A stretch of DNA of 64,000 nucleotides from an uncultured Desulfosporosinus sp. (lineage in GTDB: Bacteria > Bacillota > Desulfitobacteriia > Desulfitobacteriales > Desulfitobacteriaceae), in contig CAKMJS010000003.1 in assembly GCA_927405585.1 (NCBI GenBank), positions 1-64,000 on the forward strand. Reading direction: 5' to 3'. Within the stretch, counting starts at the first letter, position 1. The number at the start of each line of letters is the position of its first letter. Shown here piece after piece: positions 8,152 to 18,152 of this stretch. The notes beneath the pieces are model-generated. The model had not been told where the DNA came from. It searched no databases and was given only the letters and a program-made list of their open reading frames with translations. The translations under genes and the position numbers were made by a program.

Positions 8152-8463
8152 TTACCAGTTGCTGCGTGTACGGGGTTGATAGCACTCGCGGCAATATACA
8201 GGTTTGTCGCCAGATGGTTGGAAAGGAACTGTAGTTTCTTTTCCACAAGTAGCGCAAACAGCTGGGAACATTTCGCGTTGTTGACGAGCATAACCGCCAC
8301 CGCCGCCTTGATTTCTGGTTTGTTCTTTTTTAGCTGCACGGCACTCAGGGCAACGTCCAGGTTCGTTGGTGAACCCTTTTTCAGCATAGAACTCTTGTTC
8401 AGAAGCTGAAAAATCGAAATCCCGACCACAGTCTTTGCAACTTAGTACTTTGTCATTAAACAT
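8152..8463 (-). CDS. Small double zinc-ribbon protein
   Basis: A 103-residue protein with two zinc-ribbon pairs: CKDC with CPEC in the N-terminal half, and CATC with CREC in the C-terminal half. A Gly-rich linker (GGGGGYARQQ) separates them. The start at 8463 is chosen because GGAGG lies just upstream on the minus strand; a longer frame to 8517 has no such site. Small proteins of this type (CxxC-x-CxxC zinc-ribbon domain) are common in anaerobic Firmicutes and are presumed to bind zinc, perhaps nucleic acid. The basic C-terminus (QPRTRSNW) fits that. No operon partner is evident. Function is unknown. Confidence 0.85.
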   Translation of the reverse strand: MFNDKVLSCKDCGRDFDFSASEQEFYAEKGFTNEPGRCPECRAAKKEQTRNQGGGGGYARQQREMFPAVCATCGKETTVPFQPSGDKPVYCRECYQPRTRSNW

Positions 8464-8615
8464 TATAAAAAAACCTCCACTAATTATATTACCCGTGCTA
8501 CATGGCAAGTTCACCAACTTCTTCCGGAGCCATAGGCAATTAGAGAAGGTTTGCTTAAATCCACTAGTTTTAACAGGCTTTTATCAGTATAACTAATTAA
8601 TCGAGAGATGTCAAA

Positions 8616-10274
<1,659 letters not shown>

Positions 10275-10424
10275 TTATATCACTTTATTAGTAATAAATA
10301 TAGACAATGAGGAGTAATAATTTACCAATGTAGATGCGATTACACTTACAAAAGAGGGATTAGCCCATATGTAATTAGCTTGAGGAACTATAATATTTAA
10401 AATATAATCGTCGAAAACTAGTGA

Positions 10425-10458
10425 AAGCCCTCATGCCTTCAGAGAAGGAAGAGGGCTT
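10425..10458 (-). terminator. Terminator hairpin after the CMD-family gene
   Basis: AAGCCCTC (10425-10432) pairs with GAGGGCTT (10451-10458), with an inner CCTTC/GAAGG pairing. It lies 20 bases beyond the minus-strand stop. The hairpin is symmetric and could serve both strands. Confidence 0.6.
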
Positions 10459-10478
10459 CATGCGTAACAATAGCATAC

Positions 10479-10835
10479 TCAGTGTATAGATTCGTGACCT
10501 GATTCTTCTAAGATCTTTCTCAAAATTAAGATACCAGACATCGTTTTCGGAAATCCTGCGCTGGGAGCCACCAAGAGAATAGCGTGTTCAATTTCTTCCA
10601 TAGTGCACCCGCTACTTAAAGCCTTGAAGATATGTGTCCGTAATGCCCTAGGGTATTGGCACTCAGTAGACAATGCTACTTTAATTAGCCAGCATGTCTT
10701 TTCATCTAAAGGGCCGCCTTCTTTATGAACTAACTGACCGTATTTCTCATAGGCCTTATAAATACTCTCGTGATGTTCCGTGAAATACTTTAAGTTAATT
10801 TCGGTACTGTCAATATTGTCAAAATAATCATCCAT
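10479..10835 (-). CDS. Carboxymuconolactone decarboxylase (AhpD-like) family protein
   Basis: A 118-residue all-helical CMD-fold protein. The core STECQYPRALRTHIFKALSS is followed by GCTMEEIEHAILLVAPSAGF, the recognisable CMD pattern. The AhpD thiol pair CxxCxxxH is incomplete: only C59 is present, with Pro at the second cysteine position, and a separate C48 lies earlier. A dithiol peroxidase-partner role like that of AhpD therefore looks unlikely. It is an isolated minus-strand gene with a terminator. The substrate cannot be told from sequence. Confidence 0.8.
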   Translation of the reverse strand: MDDYFDNIDSTEINLKYFTEHHESIYKAYEKYGQLVHKEGGPLDEKTCWLIKVALSTECQYPRALRTHIFKALSSGCTMEEIEHAILLVAPSAGFPKTMSGILILRKILEESGHESIH

Positions 10836-11017
10836 TCAGATAAACCCCTTTATTACGCTTTCCATACACATTATTCTCCAGTTTGTTGTCAACTATACTA
10901 AGAATAGGAGCAATTAATAGCCCAGTCCACATGATTAGAGTATAATGAGGAACGTAACAGAAAACGTAACAACTGTCAGATTTCATAAAACAAGAGGGGC
11001 GGCATTAAGTATTGAAA

Positions 11018-11248
11018 ATGGAAATTGAACTAAAAAAAGAAGTTAGAGAAGGCCTCGTTGAAGGATTAAAAGAATTCTTTTGGAAGGAAAGAGATGAGGA
11101 AATCACCAATTTAGGGGCGGTATTAATCCTTGATTACATTTTAAATAATATAGGACCCCATATTTACAACAAAGCAATAGAAGACTCTTATGCTTATATG
11201 TATGAAAGAATCGAGGATCTGCGCGGTCTTGAGAAACGGTCAAGGTAA
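11018..11248 (+). CDS. DUF2164 family protein
   Basis: A protein of about 76 residues matching the compact DUF2164 pattern (IELKKEVREGLVEGLKEFF, then RDEEITNLGAVLILDYIL and NIGPHIYNKAIEDS). Function is unknown. The start may be the TTG at 11012 or the ATG at 11018; AGAGGGGCGG at 10993-11002 lies nearer the TTG. Its 3' end is followed within about 40 bases by the glycosylase gene, so the two may be co-transcribed. A TATAAT at 10941-10946 upstream is a possible -10. Confidence 0.8.
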   Translation: MEIELKKEVREGLVEGLKEFFWKERDEEITNLGAVLILDYILNNIGPHIYNKAIEDSYAYMYERIEDLRGLEKRSR

Positions 11249-11282
11249 TTTGAGACGACTTGTAGTGAAGGAGAGAGAGCTA

Positions 11283-11771
11283 TTGTTAGTGAGTTCATTT
11301 CTACCGATCATCGATGAGCGCTCACGCGTATTAATCCTTGGGTCTATGCCAGGCGTAGAATCCCTTAGATTACAGCAGTATTATGCGAATCCCAGGAATC
11401 AATTCTGGAAGATTATCTATGGGATCTTCGATGAGGTGCCTAGTCAGGCCTACTTAGAAAGAATTTCCTTCATTAAAGCTAAGAACATTGCCGTATGGGA
11501 TGTCATTGCAAATTGTTATAGAGAGGGTAGTCTGGATTCGAATATTCGAGATAAGCAAGTAAACGACTTTCGCGCTCTGTTCAAAGCCTATCCAAGCATT
11601 GCAACAGTGATGTTTAATGGAGGCAAAGCGTACGAAACCTACAAGAAATGGATCGGATTCGGTGCTATACCGGAGTTAACATTTCAAAAGCTAACATCCT
11701 CTAGCCCCGCAAATACCAAGAAGTATGAAGAAAAGCTTAAGGAATGGGGCTTTCTCAAGGATCTAGTATAA
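11283..11771 (+). CDS. Uracil-DNA glycosylase superfamily (hypoxanthine/mismatch-specific type)
   Basis: A protein of about 160 residues of the UDG superfamily. The motif LGSMPGVESLRLQQYYANPRN, followed by FWKII, is the active-site block of the mismatch-specific/hypoxanthine-DNA glycosylase group. A later AVWDVIANCYREGSLD and VMFNGGKAYE complete the fold. It would excise deaminated bases. The long frame back to 11190 overlaps DUF2164; family members begin near SFLPIIDE. I therefore take the TTG at 11283 (or GTG at 11289) behind GGAGAG at about 11270. Some start uncertainty remains. Confidence 0.75.
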   Translation: MLVSSFLPIIDERSRVLILGSMPGVESLRLQQYYANPRNQFWKIIYGIFDEVPSQAYLERISFIKAKNIAVWDVIANCYREGSLDSNIRDKQVNDFRALFKAYPSIATVMFNGGKAYETYKKWIGFGAIPELTFQKLTSSSPANTKKYEEKLKEWGFLKDLV

Positions 11772-11828
11772 GGGTTGCTAGGCCGATATATTAATTGTTG
11801 CCTAGATTCATAGATGGAGGTATAAGAT

Positions 11829-12263
11829 ATGAGCAATAAGAGTAATAAAAGCAATAGAAGTAATAGAAGTAATCGAAAGATCAAAGACAATAAAGAGAAC
11901 GTGACGAATAATCAGTTCGTAAAGAGTAAAGAGAACGAGAATGATTCGCGAATTAACCAAGCTAGAAGCAAGACGCGGAATAAGATTTTCTTACCCATAA
12001 ATCTATTTAGGATATTCGTAGCTCTTGCGGTAATGAGTTTATCCTTGCTTGTGCTTTTCGGCGATTTTACGGGATTACAGAGTATGCAACTTAACTTGGT
12101 TAACCAAGTTTTACTAAGTCTTTTGCTGCTAGTTAATGGTATCACAGCATTAAAAGATAGGAATAAGCCCAAGAAAGGTACGGCATATGCATCTCTTCTG
12201 GCGGGGATATTCATTCTAGGTTTATCGGTAGTGACCTTTTTGAAGATCACAAGTAATGTATGA
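11829..12263 (+). CDS. Small membrane protein with (SNK/SNR)n head, DUF3953-like
   Basis: A 144-residue protein. The first 15 residues are a low-complexity Ser-Asn-Lys/Arg repeat produced by tandem AGTAATA-like units. A charged linker follows, then three hydrophobic segments (about residues 60-80, 88-105 and 115-135). The pattern of two to three helices with LLLVNGITALKDRNKPKKG resembles DUF3953 proteins. A GGAGGTATAAG site precedes the ATG. Its last 42 bases overlap the convergent DUF815 gene. Function is unknown and the family call is tentative. Confidence 0.65.
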   Translation: MSNKSNKSNRSNRSNRKIKDNKENVTNNQFVKSKENENDSRINQARSKTRNKIFLPINLFRIFVALAVMSLSLLVLFGDFTGLQSMQLNLVNQVLLSLLLLVNGITALKDRNKPKKGTAYASLLAGIFILGLSVVTFLKITSNV

Positions 12264-13604
12264 GGAATGGATAGCCTCATTTCCTTCGATCCAATCGACA
12301 AATTGTCTTGCAGTCCGTGCTGAACGGCCGTTATACCAAAGTGCCCATTGTAGTGCCTCTCTGTGAAGCCGCTCTGTATCGATCTTTAAACTTCTGCTTG
12401 CCGCAATCCCCTCGACAATTTTCAGATAGCGCTTCTGATCCGGTGAAGAGAACACCACACTAATTCCAAATCGATCCGCAAGCGAAAGTTTTTCCTGCAT
12501 GCTGTCCCCAGCGTGTACTTCCTCATGAGGGTTGCCTGAGTGCAAGCCTGCTCTCTCACTAAAGTACTCCTTCACAAGATGTCTTCGGTTAGAGGTGGCA
12601 TAGATTATTATGTTGGGTGTTTTACTTTCTAGGCCACCTTCGAGTACTGCCTTCAGGGAGGTATAATTTTCTTCATTATCCCCAAAAACCAGATCATCGA
12701 CAAAGATGATGAACTTCTGGGCTCTATGTTTTAACTGCCGAATAATTAGAGGGAAATCAGCAAGATAGGCCTTGGGGACTTCTACCATTCTCAGTCCATG
12801 GTTCTGATATTCATTTAGTATAGCTTTGACAGTAGAGGATTTCCCAGTACCTCTGTCTCCATAAAGTAGAACATTGTTAGCTGGATAGCCCTCCAAAAAC
12901 TGAACTGTATTTTCAATCACTCTTGACCGTTCGTTTTGGTAATCCACCAGTTCGTCTAGGGTGATTGGGTCTGGATTATCGATTCCCTTTAGGTAGCCAT
13001 GGCCGTTCGTTTTCTCCCAAACATAAGCGATATTACGAGCGAATATCCCGCTTCCGTAGGTTTTGTGGAAATTTCTAAGCTCCTCGACACACCCGCCCCA
13101 ATGCTTGCAGGAGTTAAACCTATCCTTCAAGAGTTGGGTATGATTTAGGCTGCTGCTCGTCTGACTTTCTAAGGCCCATTCAGGAAGTCCTTCTAAAATT
13201 AATTTATCAGGGCTATCTTCAAATAATTCGGCTATCTCCGCTTTGATTATTGACGGATCAAGTTCTGAAACTAGTTGAAGACCTCTTAAATCATGAGAAA
13301 CCGCGTTATCAAGAATACGATCAGAGTCATTGCACTGCACAGCTTGTACCTTCAAAGAAAATGGATTCTCATCAAACGTTATTTTGTCTAAGATATAGTC
13401 TTTTAATGAAAGCGTATCACTTTTTACCAACTCAAAGTAAAAGTCATTATATAAATTAACGACTCTACGAAGATCGACATCTCCTTTGTCTAAGCTAATA
13501 AGGAGCTCTTTGAGGCTGCTTATCACATTATCCTTAAGTAGTCCCCTGTAAATTGAAAGTGAATCCAGTGCCAGTAAAGTAGTCGACGATTTACTAAGTC
13601 CCAT
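12222..13604 (-). CDS. DUF815 AAA+ ATPase
   Basis: A 460-residue protein. The N-terminal half is helical and variable. The C-terminal half is the DUF815 ATPase, with Walker A YGDRGTGKSS near residue 250, Walker B FIIFVDDL near 300, and a sensor-1 block NIIIYATSNRRHLVKEYF. Members are found in many Firmicutes and are presumed chaperone-like AAA+ ATPases; the substrate is unknown. It is divergent from the MutS-like gene and converges on the small membrane protein gene, with which its 3' end overlaps by 42 bases. No operon partner is seen. Confidence 0.85.
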   Translation of the reverse strand: MGLSKSSTTLLALDSLSIYRGLLKDNVISSLKELLISLDKGDVDLRRVVNLYNDFYFELVKSDTLSLKDYILDKITFDENPFSLKVQAVQCNDSDRILDNAVSHDLRGLQLVSELDPSIIKAEIAELFEDSPDKLILEGLPEWALESQTSSSLNHTQLLKDRFNSCKHWGGCVEELRNFHKTYGSGIFARNIAYVWEKTNGHGYLKGIDNPDPITLDELVDYQNERSRVIENTVQFLEGYPANNVLLYGDRGTGKSSTVKAILNEYQNHGLRMVEVPKAYLADFPLIIRQLKHRAQKFIIFVDDLVFGDNEENYTSLKAVLEGGLESKTPNIIIYATSNRRHLVKEYFSERAGLHSGNPHEEVHAGDSMQEKLSLADRFGISVVFSSPDQKRYLKIVEGIAASRSLKIDTERLHREALQWALWYNGRSARTARQFVDWIEGNEAIHSSYITCDLQKGHYR

Positions 13605-13800
13605 ATCAATCCCTCCAATACCTCAGTATAGCATTCGAAAAATCTTAAGGAAAGTCGAAATTTAGAAGAAGGCTTTTGCCAATACCAGACAGAATAGGGT
13701 ATAGTAAGGCTGGAAATATGATGATATTACCCTAAGACAATTAGAGGAAATCGGGGTTGTTACAATCTTTAAGGATAATTTGAGTAGGGGGATAAACCAT

Positions 13801-15612
13801 TTGCAAGGGCCTAAAGAACAGTACGAAAAACGAAGAACGTATTATGCTCGGCGGTTAGAAGAACTGACCCAGACAATTAACCGATTAAGTAATGTAAGAC
13901 TTGCCCTATTCTTGATTGGTTGTGCAGTAGCTGTATTTCTATATATGACCCAACGCTCTTCAATGGGTTTTAGTATGCTTCTCTTTACCGCGATTTCTTT
14001 TCTTGGGCTCGTCGTATGGCACCAAAAGTTCAAGACAAAGCAAAACTATATTAAAGTGCTTTATGAGCTGTATGACCAAGCTTTGCAGCGTTTAGTTGGA
14101 GAGTGGAAAGCCTTTCCTGATACGGGAGAAGACTTTAAAGATCCTGCTCACCCTTATTCAGAAGACCTTGATCTTTTTGGAGCAAGTTCACTTTTCCAGT
14201 GGATTAATACAGCTAAGACCTATCGGGGAAGGAAAAAGCTGAAAGCGAGTTTGACCGAACTCCCTGCCGAGGGTGGTGCCATTCGTAAGAAACAAGACGC
14301 AATCAAGGAATTGGCTCTAAATCTGGCCTGGCGACATCGGTTTATGGCGGAGGCTAGAACGACAACGCGCGCCTTAAATTCTCCAACCCAGATCATAGAA
14401 TGGGCCAAGACCTACGATGGAAATTATCTGCGACCTGGTTTAATCATTTTAGCACGAGCGCTCCCAATCATCACGCTTACCTTTGTGGTGCTGTATTTTA
14501 TGACAACCTGGGTATCCTATGGGTATCCACTGGCAGGGTTTTTGATTCAGGCAATGATACTCTTAGTGGGCAAGCAAAGAGGCAAAGCACTTGAAGCAGT
14601 ATACAACTATAAGGATAATATTAAAATTTATGAGAAAATGCTGGAACGGTTTGAAAAGCGGACCTTCAAAGCGGAGTACCTGCAAGATTTGAAAAAAAGG
14701 TTGTATGACCGCGATGGTAAGGCAGCCTTCCATCAAATTAGAAAGCTTTCAGGTTTGACTGACATGATATCCAATCGCAGCAATTCGATGTTTTTGGTCG
14801 TTAACATTTTCACCCTTTGGGATATCCAGTGCATGATTGCCTTGGAAGCTTGGAAAGAGAAGTCCGGACGTTATCTGGGCCTCTGGGTCGATACAATCGC
14901 TGAACTGGAAGGGTTAGCAAGCCTGGCAATTATTCACTATGATCACCCTGAGTGGGTATTTCCTGAAATTGTCTCAGACAATTCGGGACCAAGTGCAGAC
15001 AAGATGGGGCATCCACTCTTGGTTAGTACCACGTTTAACGATATAACCATCGATAAGCGTGCGAGCATCTTATTAATTACGGGTTCCAACATGTCAGGCA
15101 AGAGCACTCTACTTCGGACAGTGGGTGTCAATATGGTATTAGCCTATGCGGGTGCGCCGGTGTGCGCCAAAAGATTCAGTTGTTCGATGATGCAGATTTA
15201 TAGTTGTATGCGTGTCAGCGATAACTTAAGTGAAAATATTTCTTCGTTTTACGCAGAATTATTGCGTATTAAACAGATTGTCATAGCCTCTAAAACCGAA
15301 AGAAAACTATTCTTCCTATTAGATGAGATATTCAAGGGTACAAATTCTCAAGACCGTCACGCTGGGGCTAAAGTTCTGATTCGACAATTAAGCAAGTCTG
15401 GAGCGATGGGAATGGTATCAACTCATGATTTGGAGCTCGGAGCTCTGGAGCATGAAAGTGAACGGAAAATAAGAAACTATCATTTTAGGGAGTTTTATAA
15501 GTATGATGAAATCCATTTTGACTACAAACTTCGACCAGGAATTTCGACCACGCGCAATGCCATGTATCTGATTAAAATGGCTGGTATCGATGTGGATGAG
15601 ATTGAGAAATAA
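13801..15612 (+). CDS. Membrane-associated MutS-family ATPase
   Basis: A protein of about 603 residues with a MutS C-terminal ATPase (Walker A TGSNMSGKSTLL near residue 430, then LFFLLDEIFKGTNSQDRHAG). It lacks the mismatch-recognition domain of true MutS. Two pairs of hydrophobic segments (about residues 33-75 and 215-265) suggest membrane anchoring. Coiled-coil and lever helices lie between. Paralogues of this form occur in many Firmicutes without proven function. I start at the TTG at 13801 behind AGGGGG; the TTG at 13780 is possible. A role in mismatch repair should not be assumed. Confidence 0.85.
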   Translation: MQGPKEQYEKRRTYYARRLEELTQTINRLSNVRLALFLIGCAVAVFLYMTQRSSMGFSMLLFTAISFLGLVVWHQKFKTKQNYIKVLYELYDQALQRLVGEWKAFPDTGEDFKDPAHPYSEDLDLFGASSLFQWINTAKTYRGRKKLKASLTELPAEGGAIRKKQDAIKELALNLAWRHRFMAEARTTTRALNSPTQIIEWAKTYDGNYLRPGLIILARALPIITLTFVVLYFMTTWVSYGYPLAGFLIQAMILLVGKQRGKALEAVYNYKDNIKIYEKMLERFEKRTFKAEYLQDLKKRLYDRDGKAAFHQIRKLSGLTDMISNRSNSMFLVVNIFTLWDIQCMIALEAWKEKSGRYLGLWVDTIAELEGLASLAIIHYDHPEWVFPEIVSDNSGPSADKMGHPLLVSTTFNDITIDKRASILLITGSNMSGKSTLLRTVGVNMVLAYAGAPVCAKRFSCSMMQIYSCMRVSDNLSENISSFYAELLRIKQIVIASKTERKLFFLLDEIFKGTNSQDRHAGAKVLIRQLSKSGAMGMVSTHDLELGALEHESERKIRNYHFREFYKYDEIHFDYKLRPGISTTRNAMYLIKMAGIDVDEIEK

Positions 15613-15743
15613 CGACTATTTGTCAGTTCCTGCGAAGGACAACCTCTACCAAAGTGGACGACTGGGTACCACTCCCTTGTAGGAATGGGTGTCTCACGAC
15701 GATTTTTAGGAACAAAGTATATGAAAGGGGGTGGAAGTCCACA

Positions 15744-16217
15744 GTGATTATAGTCAGCGCATGTTTGCTGGGACTCAATACAAAATATGACGGAAATTCA
15801 AACGCCCATACTTTGCTGCAAGAGTACAGTTCTTCAGGGAAATTCATCCCAGTCTGTCCTGAACAGCTAGGTGGTTTGCCAACTCCGCGTTCACCGATGG
15901 AAATTGTCGCTGGGACAGGGCAAGACGTCCTAGCTGGGCGGTGCGCGGTCCAAGGGGAGCAAGGCGAAGTAGTAACTCTTCAATTCAGACAAGGAGCAAC
16001 AGAAGTTTTGAAAATTGTGCGGATCTTAAAGGTGACTGCTGCAATTCTCAAGGAACGAAGCCCATCGTGTGGGGTGAATCATATCTATGATGGAAGCTTT
16101 TCTCATCGCAGGTTGTCGGGACAGGGAGTGACAGCGGCAATCTTAAAAGAGCATAATATTCCTATTTATTCGGAGGAAGACTTAACAGAGGAGCTGCTAC
16201 AGGCTTTGTTAGCCTAG
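15744..16217 (+). CDS. DUF523 family protein
   Basis: A 157-residue DUF523 protein beginning IIVSACLLGLNTKYDG. Conserved cysteines are in SACLLG, in PVCPEQLGG and in RSPSCGVNHIYDG; they could bind a metal or cluster. Members usually start right at this motif, so I take the GTG at 15744 behind AAGGGGGTGG rather than the long frame from 15654. It stands between the MutS-like gene and asnS. Function is unknown. Confidence 0.8.
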   Translation: MIIVSACLLGLNTKYDGNSNAHTLLQEYSSSGKFIPVCPEQLGGLPTPRSPMEIVAGTGQDVLAGRCAVQGEQGEVVTLQFRQGATEVLKIVRILKVTAAILKERSPSCGVNHIYDGSFSHRRLSGQGVTAAILKEHNIPIYSEEDLTEELLQALLA

Positions 16218-16227
16218 ACCTTATTAT

Positions 16228-16256
16228 TTGAAGTAAGAAGATGAATCGGGTATAAT
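16228..16256 (+). promoter_or_regulatory. Probable sigma-A promoter of asnS
   Basis: TTGAAG (16228-16233) and TATAAT (16251-16256) are separated by 17 bases, 55 bases before the asnS start. I see no T-box in the leader. Confidence 0.65.
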
Positions 16257-16310
16257 TTAAAATTAGCAAATACATAAAACCCTCAATGGGATATTTTGAG
16301 GAGGATTAAT

Positions 16311-17708
16311 ATGCAATCTGTGACTGTTAAGGAAATTTTCAGAGAGACTGACCGGTTTCTCAATCAAAACATAGAACTATCAGGATGGGTTCGTACTGTA
16401 CGCTCGTCTAAAGCGTTTGGCTTCATTGAGGTCAATGATGGAAGTTTTTTCGAAAACATTCAAGTGGTTTTTGAAGAGAGCTTAGCTAACTTTATAGAGA
16501 TTGGGAAGCTCACGATTAGTTCCGCTCTTCGTGTACAAGGAACGCTTGTCTCTACGCCTGGAGCCAAGCAACCGTTTGAATTGAAAGCGGAGCACATCGA
16601 GGTTCTCTCGATCTCTGCAGCGGATTATCCTCTGCAAAAGAAGCGTCATACGTTTGAGTATTTACGAACGATTGCGCATTTGCGCCCCAGGACCAATACC
16701 TTTGCAGCCGTCTTTCGAGTGCGTTCAGTCGTTGCCTTTGCCATTCACAAGTTCTTCCAAGAAAAGGGCTATGTCTATGTGCACACCCCAATCATCACTG
16801 GAAGTGATGCTGAGGGTGCAGGGGAAATGTTTAAGGTGACTGCTCTCGATATGGAAAAACCTCCCCGCGACGACGCTGGAAATGTGGATTTTTCCAAAGA
16901 CTTCTTTGGTCGGGAAACAAGTCTGACGGTTAGCGGGCAACTCAATGTGGAGACGTATTGTATGGCCTTTCGCAACGTCTATACGTTTGGACCTACGTTT
17001 CGAGCGGAAAATTCGAATACAGCAAGGCATGCTGCAGAGTTTTGGATGATCGAGCCAGAGATCGCCTTTGCTGAGTTGAAAGATAATATGAACTTGGCGG
17101 AAGAAATGATGAAATACATCATCCAATATGCCTTGGACAATGCTCCAGAAGAGATGGCGTTTTTTAATAATTTTGTCGATAAGGGCTTGTTCGAACGGTT
17201 GGAAAATATACTAAGCTCAGAGTTCGGCCATGTTACGTACACTGAGGCAGTAGATCTTCTAGAGAAGGAAAAGGAGAACACTCACTTCGAATATCCTGTT
17301 AAATGGGGTATTGATCTTCAAACCGAGCATGAGCGCTATCTGACTGAAAAGATCTTTAAAAAGCCAGTCTTCGTGTCGGATTATCCAAAAGACATTAAAG
17401 CGTTTTATATGCGACTCAATGATGATGCCAAGACAGTAGCAGCTATGGATTTGCTTGTTCCCGGGATCGGGGAAATTATTGGAGGAAGTCAACGCGAAGA
17501 ACGTCTTGATATACTGCTAACCCGGATGACGGACTCCGGACTGGACCCAGAGGATTACGGGTGGTACCTTGACCTACGAAGATATGGCGGCGTAAAACAT
17601 GCCGGATATGGCCTTGGGTTCGAACGCATGATTATGTATTTGACAGGAATGTCAAATATCCGAGATGTGATCTCATTTCCGAGGACAGCCAATTCTTGTG
17701 AGTTTTAA
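16311..17708 (+). CDS. asnS: Asparaginyl-tRNA synthetase
   Basis: A 465-residue class II aminoacyl-tRNA synthetase that charges tRNA-Asn. An N-terminal OB-fold binds the anticodon ([20 protein letters not shown]). Class II motif 2 is [21 protein letters not shown] and motif 3 is [14 protein letters not shown]. The protein ends in the typical [17 protein letters not shown] precedes the ATG at 16311; a start at 16296 would add five residues upstream of that site. GatCAB is also present in the window. With AsnS available, GatCAB may serve mainly Glu-tRNA-Gln amidation (inference). Confidence 0.95.
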   Translation: MQSVTVKEIFRETDRFLNQNIELSGWVRTVRSSKAFGFIEVNDGSFFENIQVVFEESLANFIEIGKLTISSALRVQGTLVSTPGAKQPFELKAEHIEVLSISAADYPLQKKRHTFEYLRTIAHLRPRTNTFAAVFRVRSVVAFAIHKFFQEKGYVYVHTPIITGSDAEGAGEMFKVTALDMEKPPRDDAGNVDFSKDFFGRETSLTVSGQLNVETYCMAFRNVYTFGPTFRAENSNTARHAAEFWMIEPEIAFAELKDNMNLAEEMMKYIIQYALDNAPEEMAFFNNFVDKGLFERLENILSSEFGHVTYTEAVDLLEKEKENTHFEYPVKWGIDLQTEHERYLTEKIFKKPVFVSDYPKDIKAFYMRLNDDAKTVAAMDLLVPGIGEIIGGSQREERLDILLTRMTDSGLDPEDYGWYLDLRRYGGVKHAGYGLGFERMIMYLTGMSNIRDVISFPRTANSCEF

Positions 17709-17760
17709 GCAGGCTTAGATCAGTCTTGATAAACAGAGTATAATAGGCATAATGTAGTGT

Positions 17761-17811
17761 AAAGTTAATGGAGAGTTAATGGAGAGTCGTGGGTCTCCAT
17801 TAACTTTATTT
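17761..17811 (+). terminator. Terminator of asnS
   Basis: AAAGTTAATGGAGA (17761-17774) pairs with TCTCCATTAACTTT (17794-17807), followed by ATTTATG. The left arm is partly duplicated in tandem (GTTAATGGAGA twice). About 300 bases of featureless A/T-rich DNA follow before the pcrA promoter. Confidence 0.75.
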
Positions 17812-18115
17812 ATGTTACCATAATTTTTTCCCAGTGAGATATTGGTTCGCGGGATCTGAATTTAGCCTTGTTCATTGTTTAATCGCAATTTTTCGCCTAT
17901 TTCCGCGTGTATTCAACTTTGATGCGAAAAGCAGTAGGTTAATTGGCGATGGCTTGGGGGCTATCCTATGACATTTCGGTTATATTCTAGGTAATTAACT
18001 CAGTAACTAAAGTTTGGCCTAGGGTGTCCATTAGATTAGGTATAGCTAATTGTTATTGTGGTGTCTGTTCGGGAAGAGACTGATAGCAAATCAAGCAACA
18101 GCAGGACGTAGTGTA

Positions 18116-18124
18116 TGTTATAAT
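18116..18124 (+). promoter_or_regulatory. Extended -10 promoter of pcrA
   Basis: TGTTATAAT gives a TGn extended -10, about 29 bases before the pcrA start. No good -35 is visible. Confidence 0.5.
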
Positions 18125-18152
18125 AAGTACAAGAAGTGAGGTGGAGTGGTTA

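Noticed and set aside
11684-11890. A minus-strand poly-leucine open frame
   Set aside because: It is the antisense of the Ser-Asn repeat; no start site or conserved sequence.
16218-16310. T-box leader before asnS
   Set aside because: The leader is under 100 bases and lacks a T-box motif; a plain sigma-A promoter explains it.
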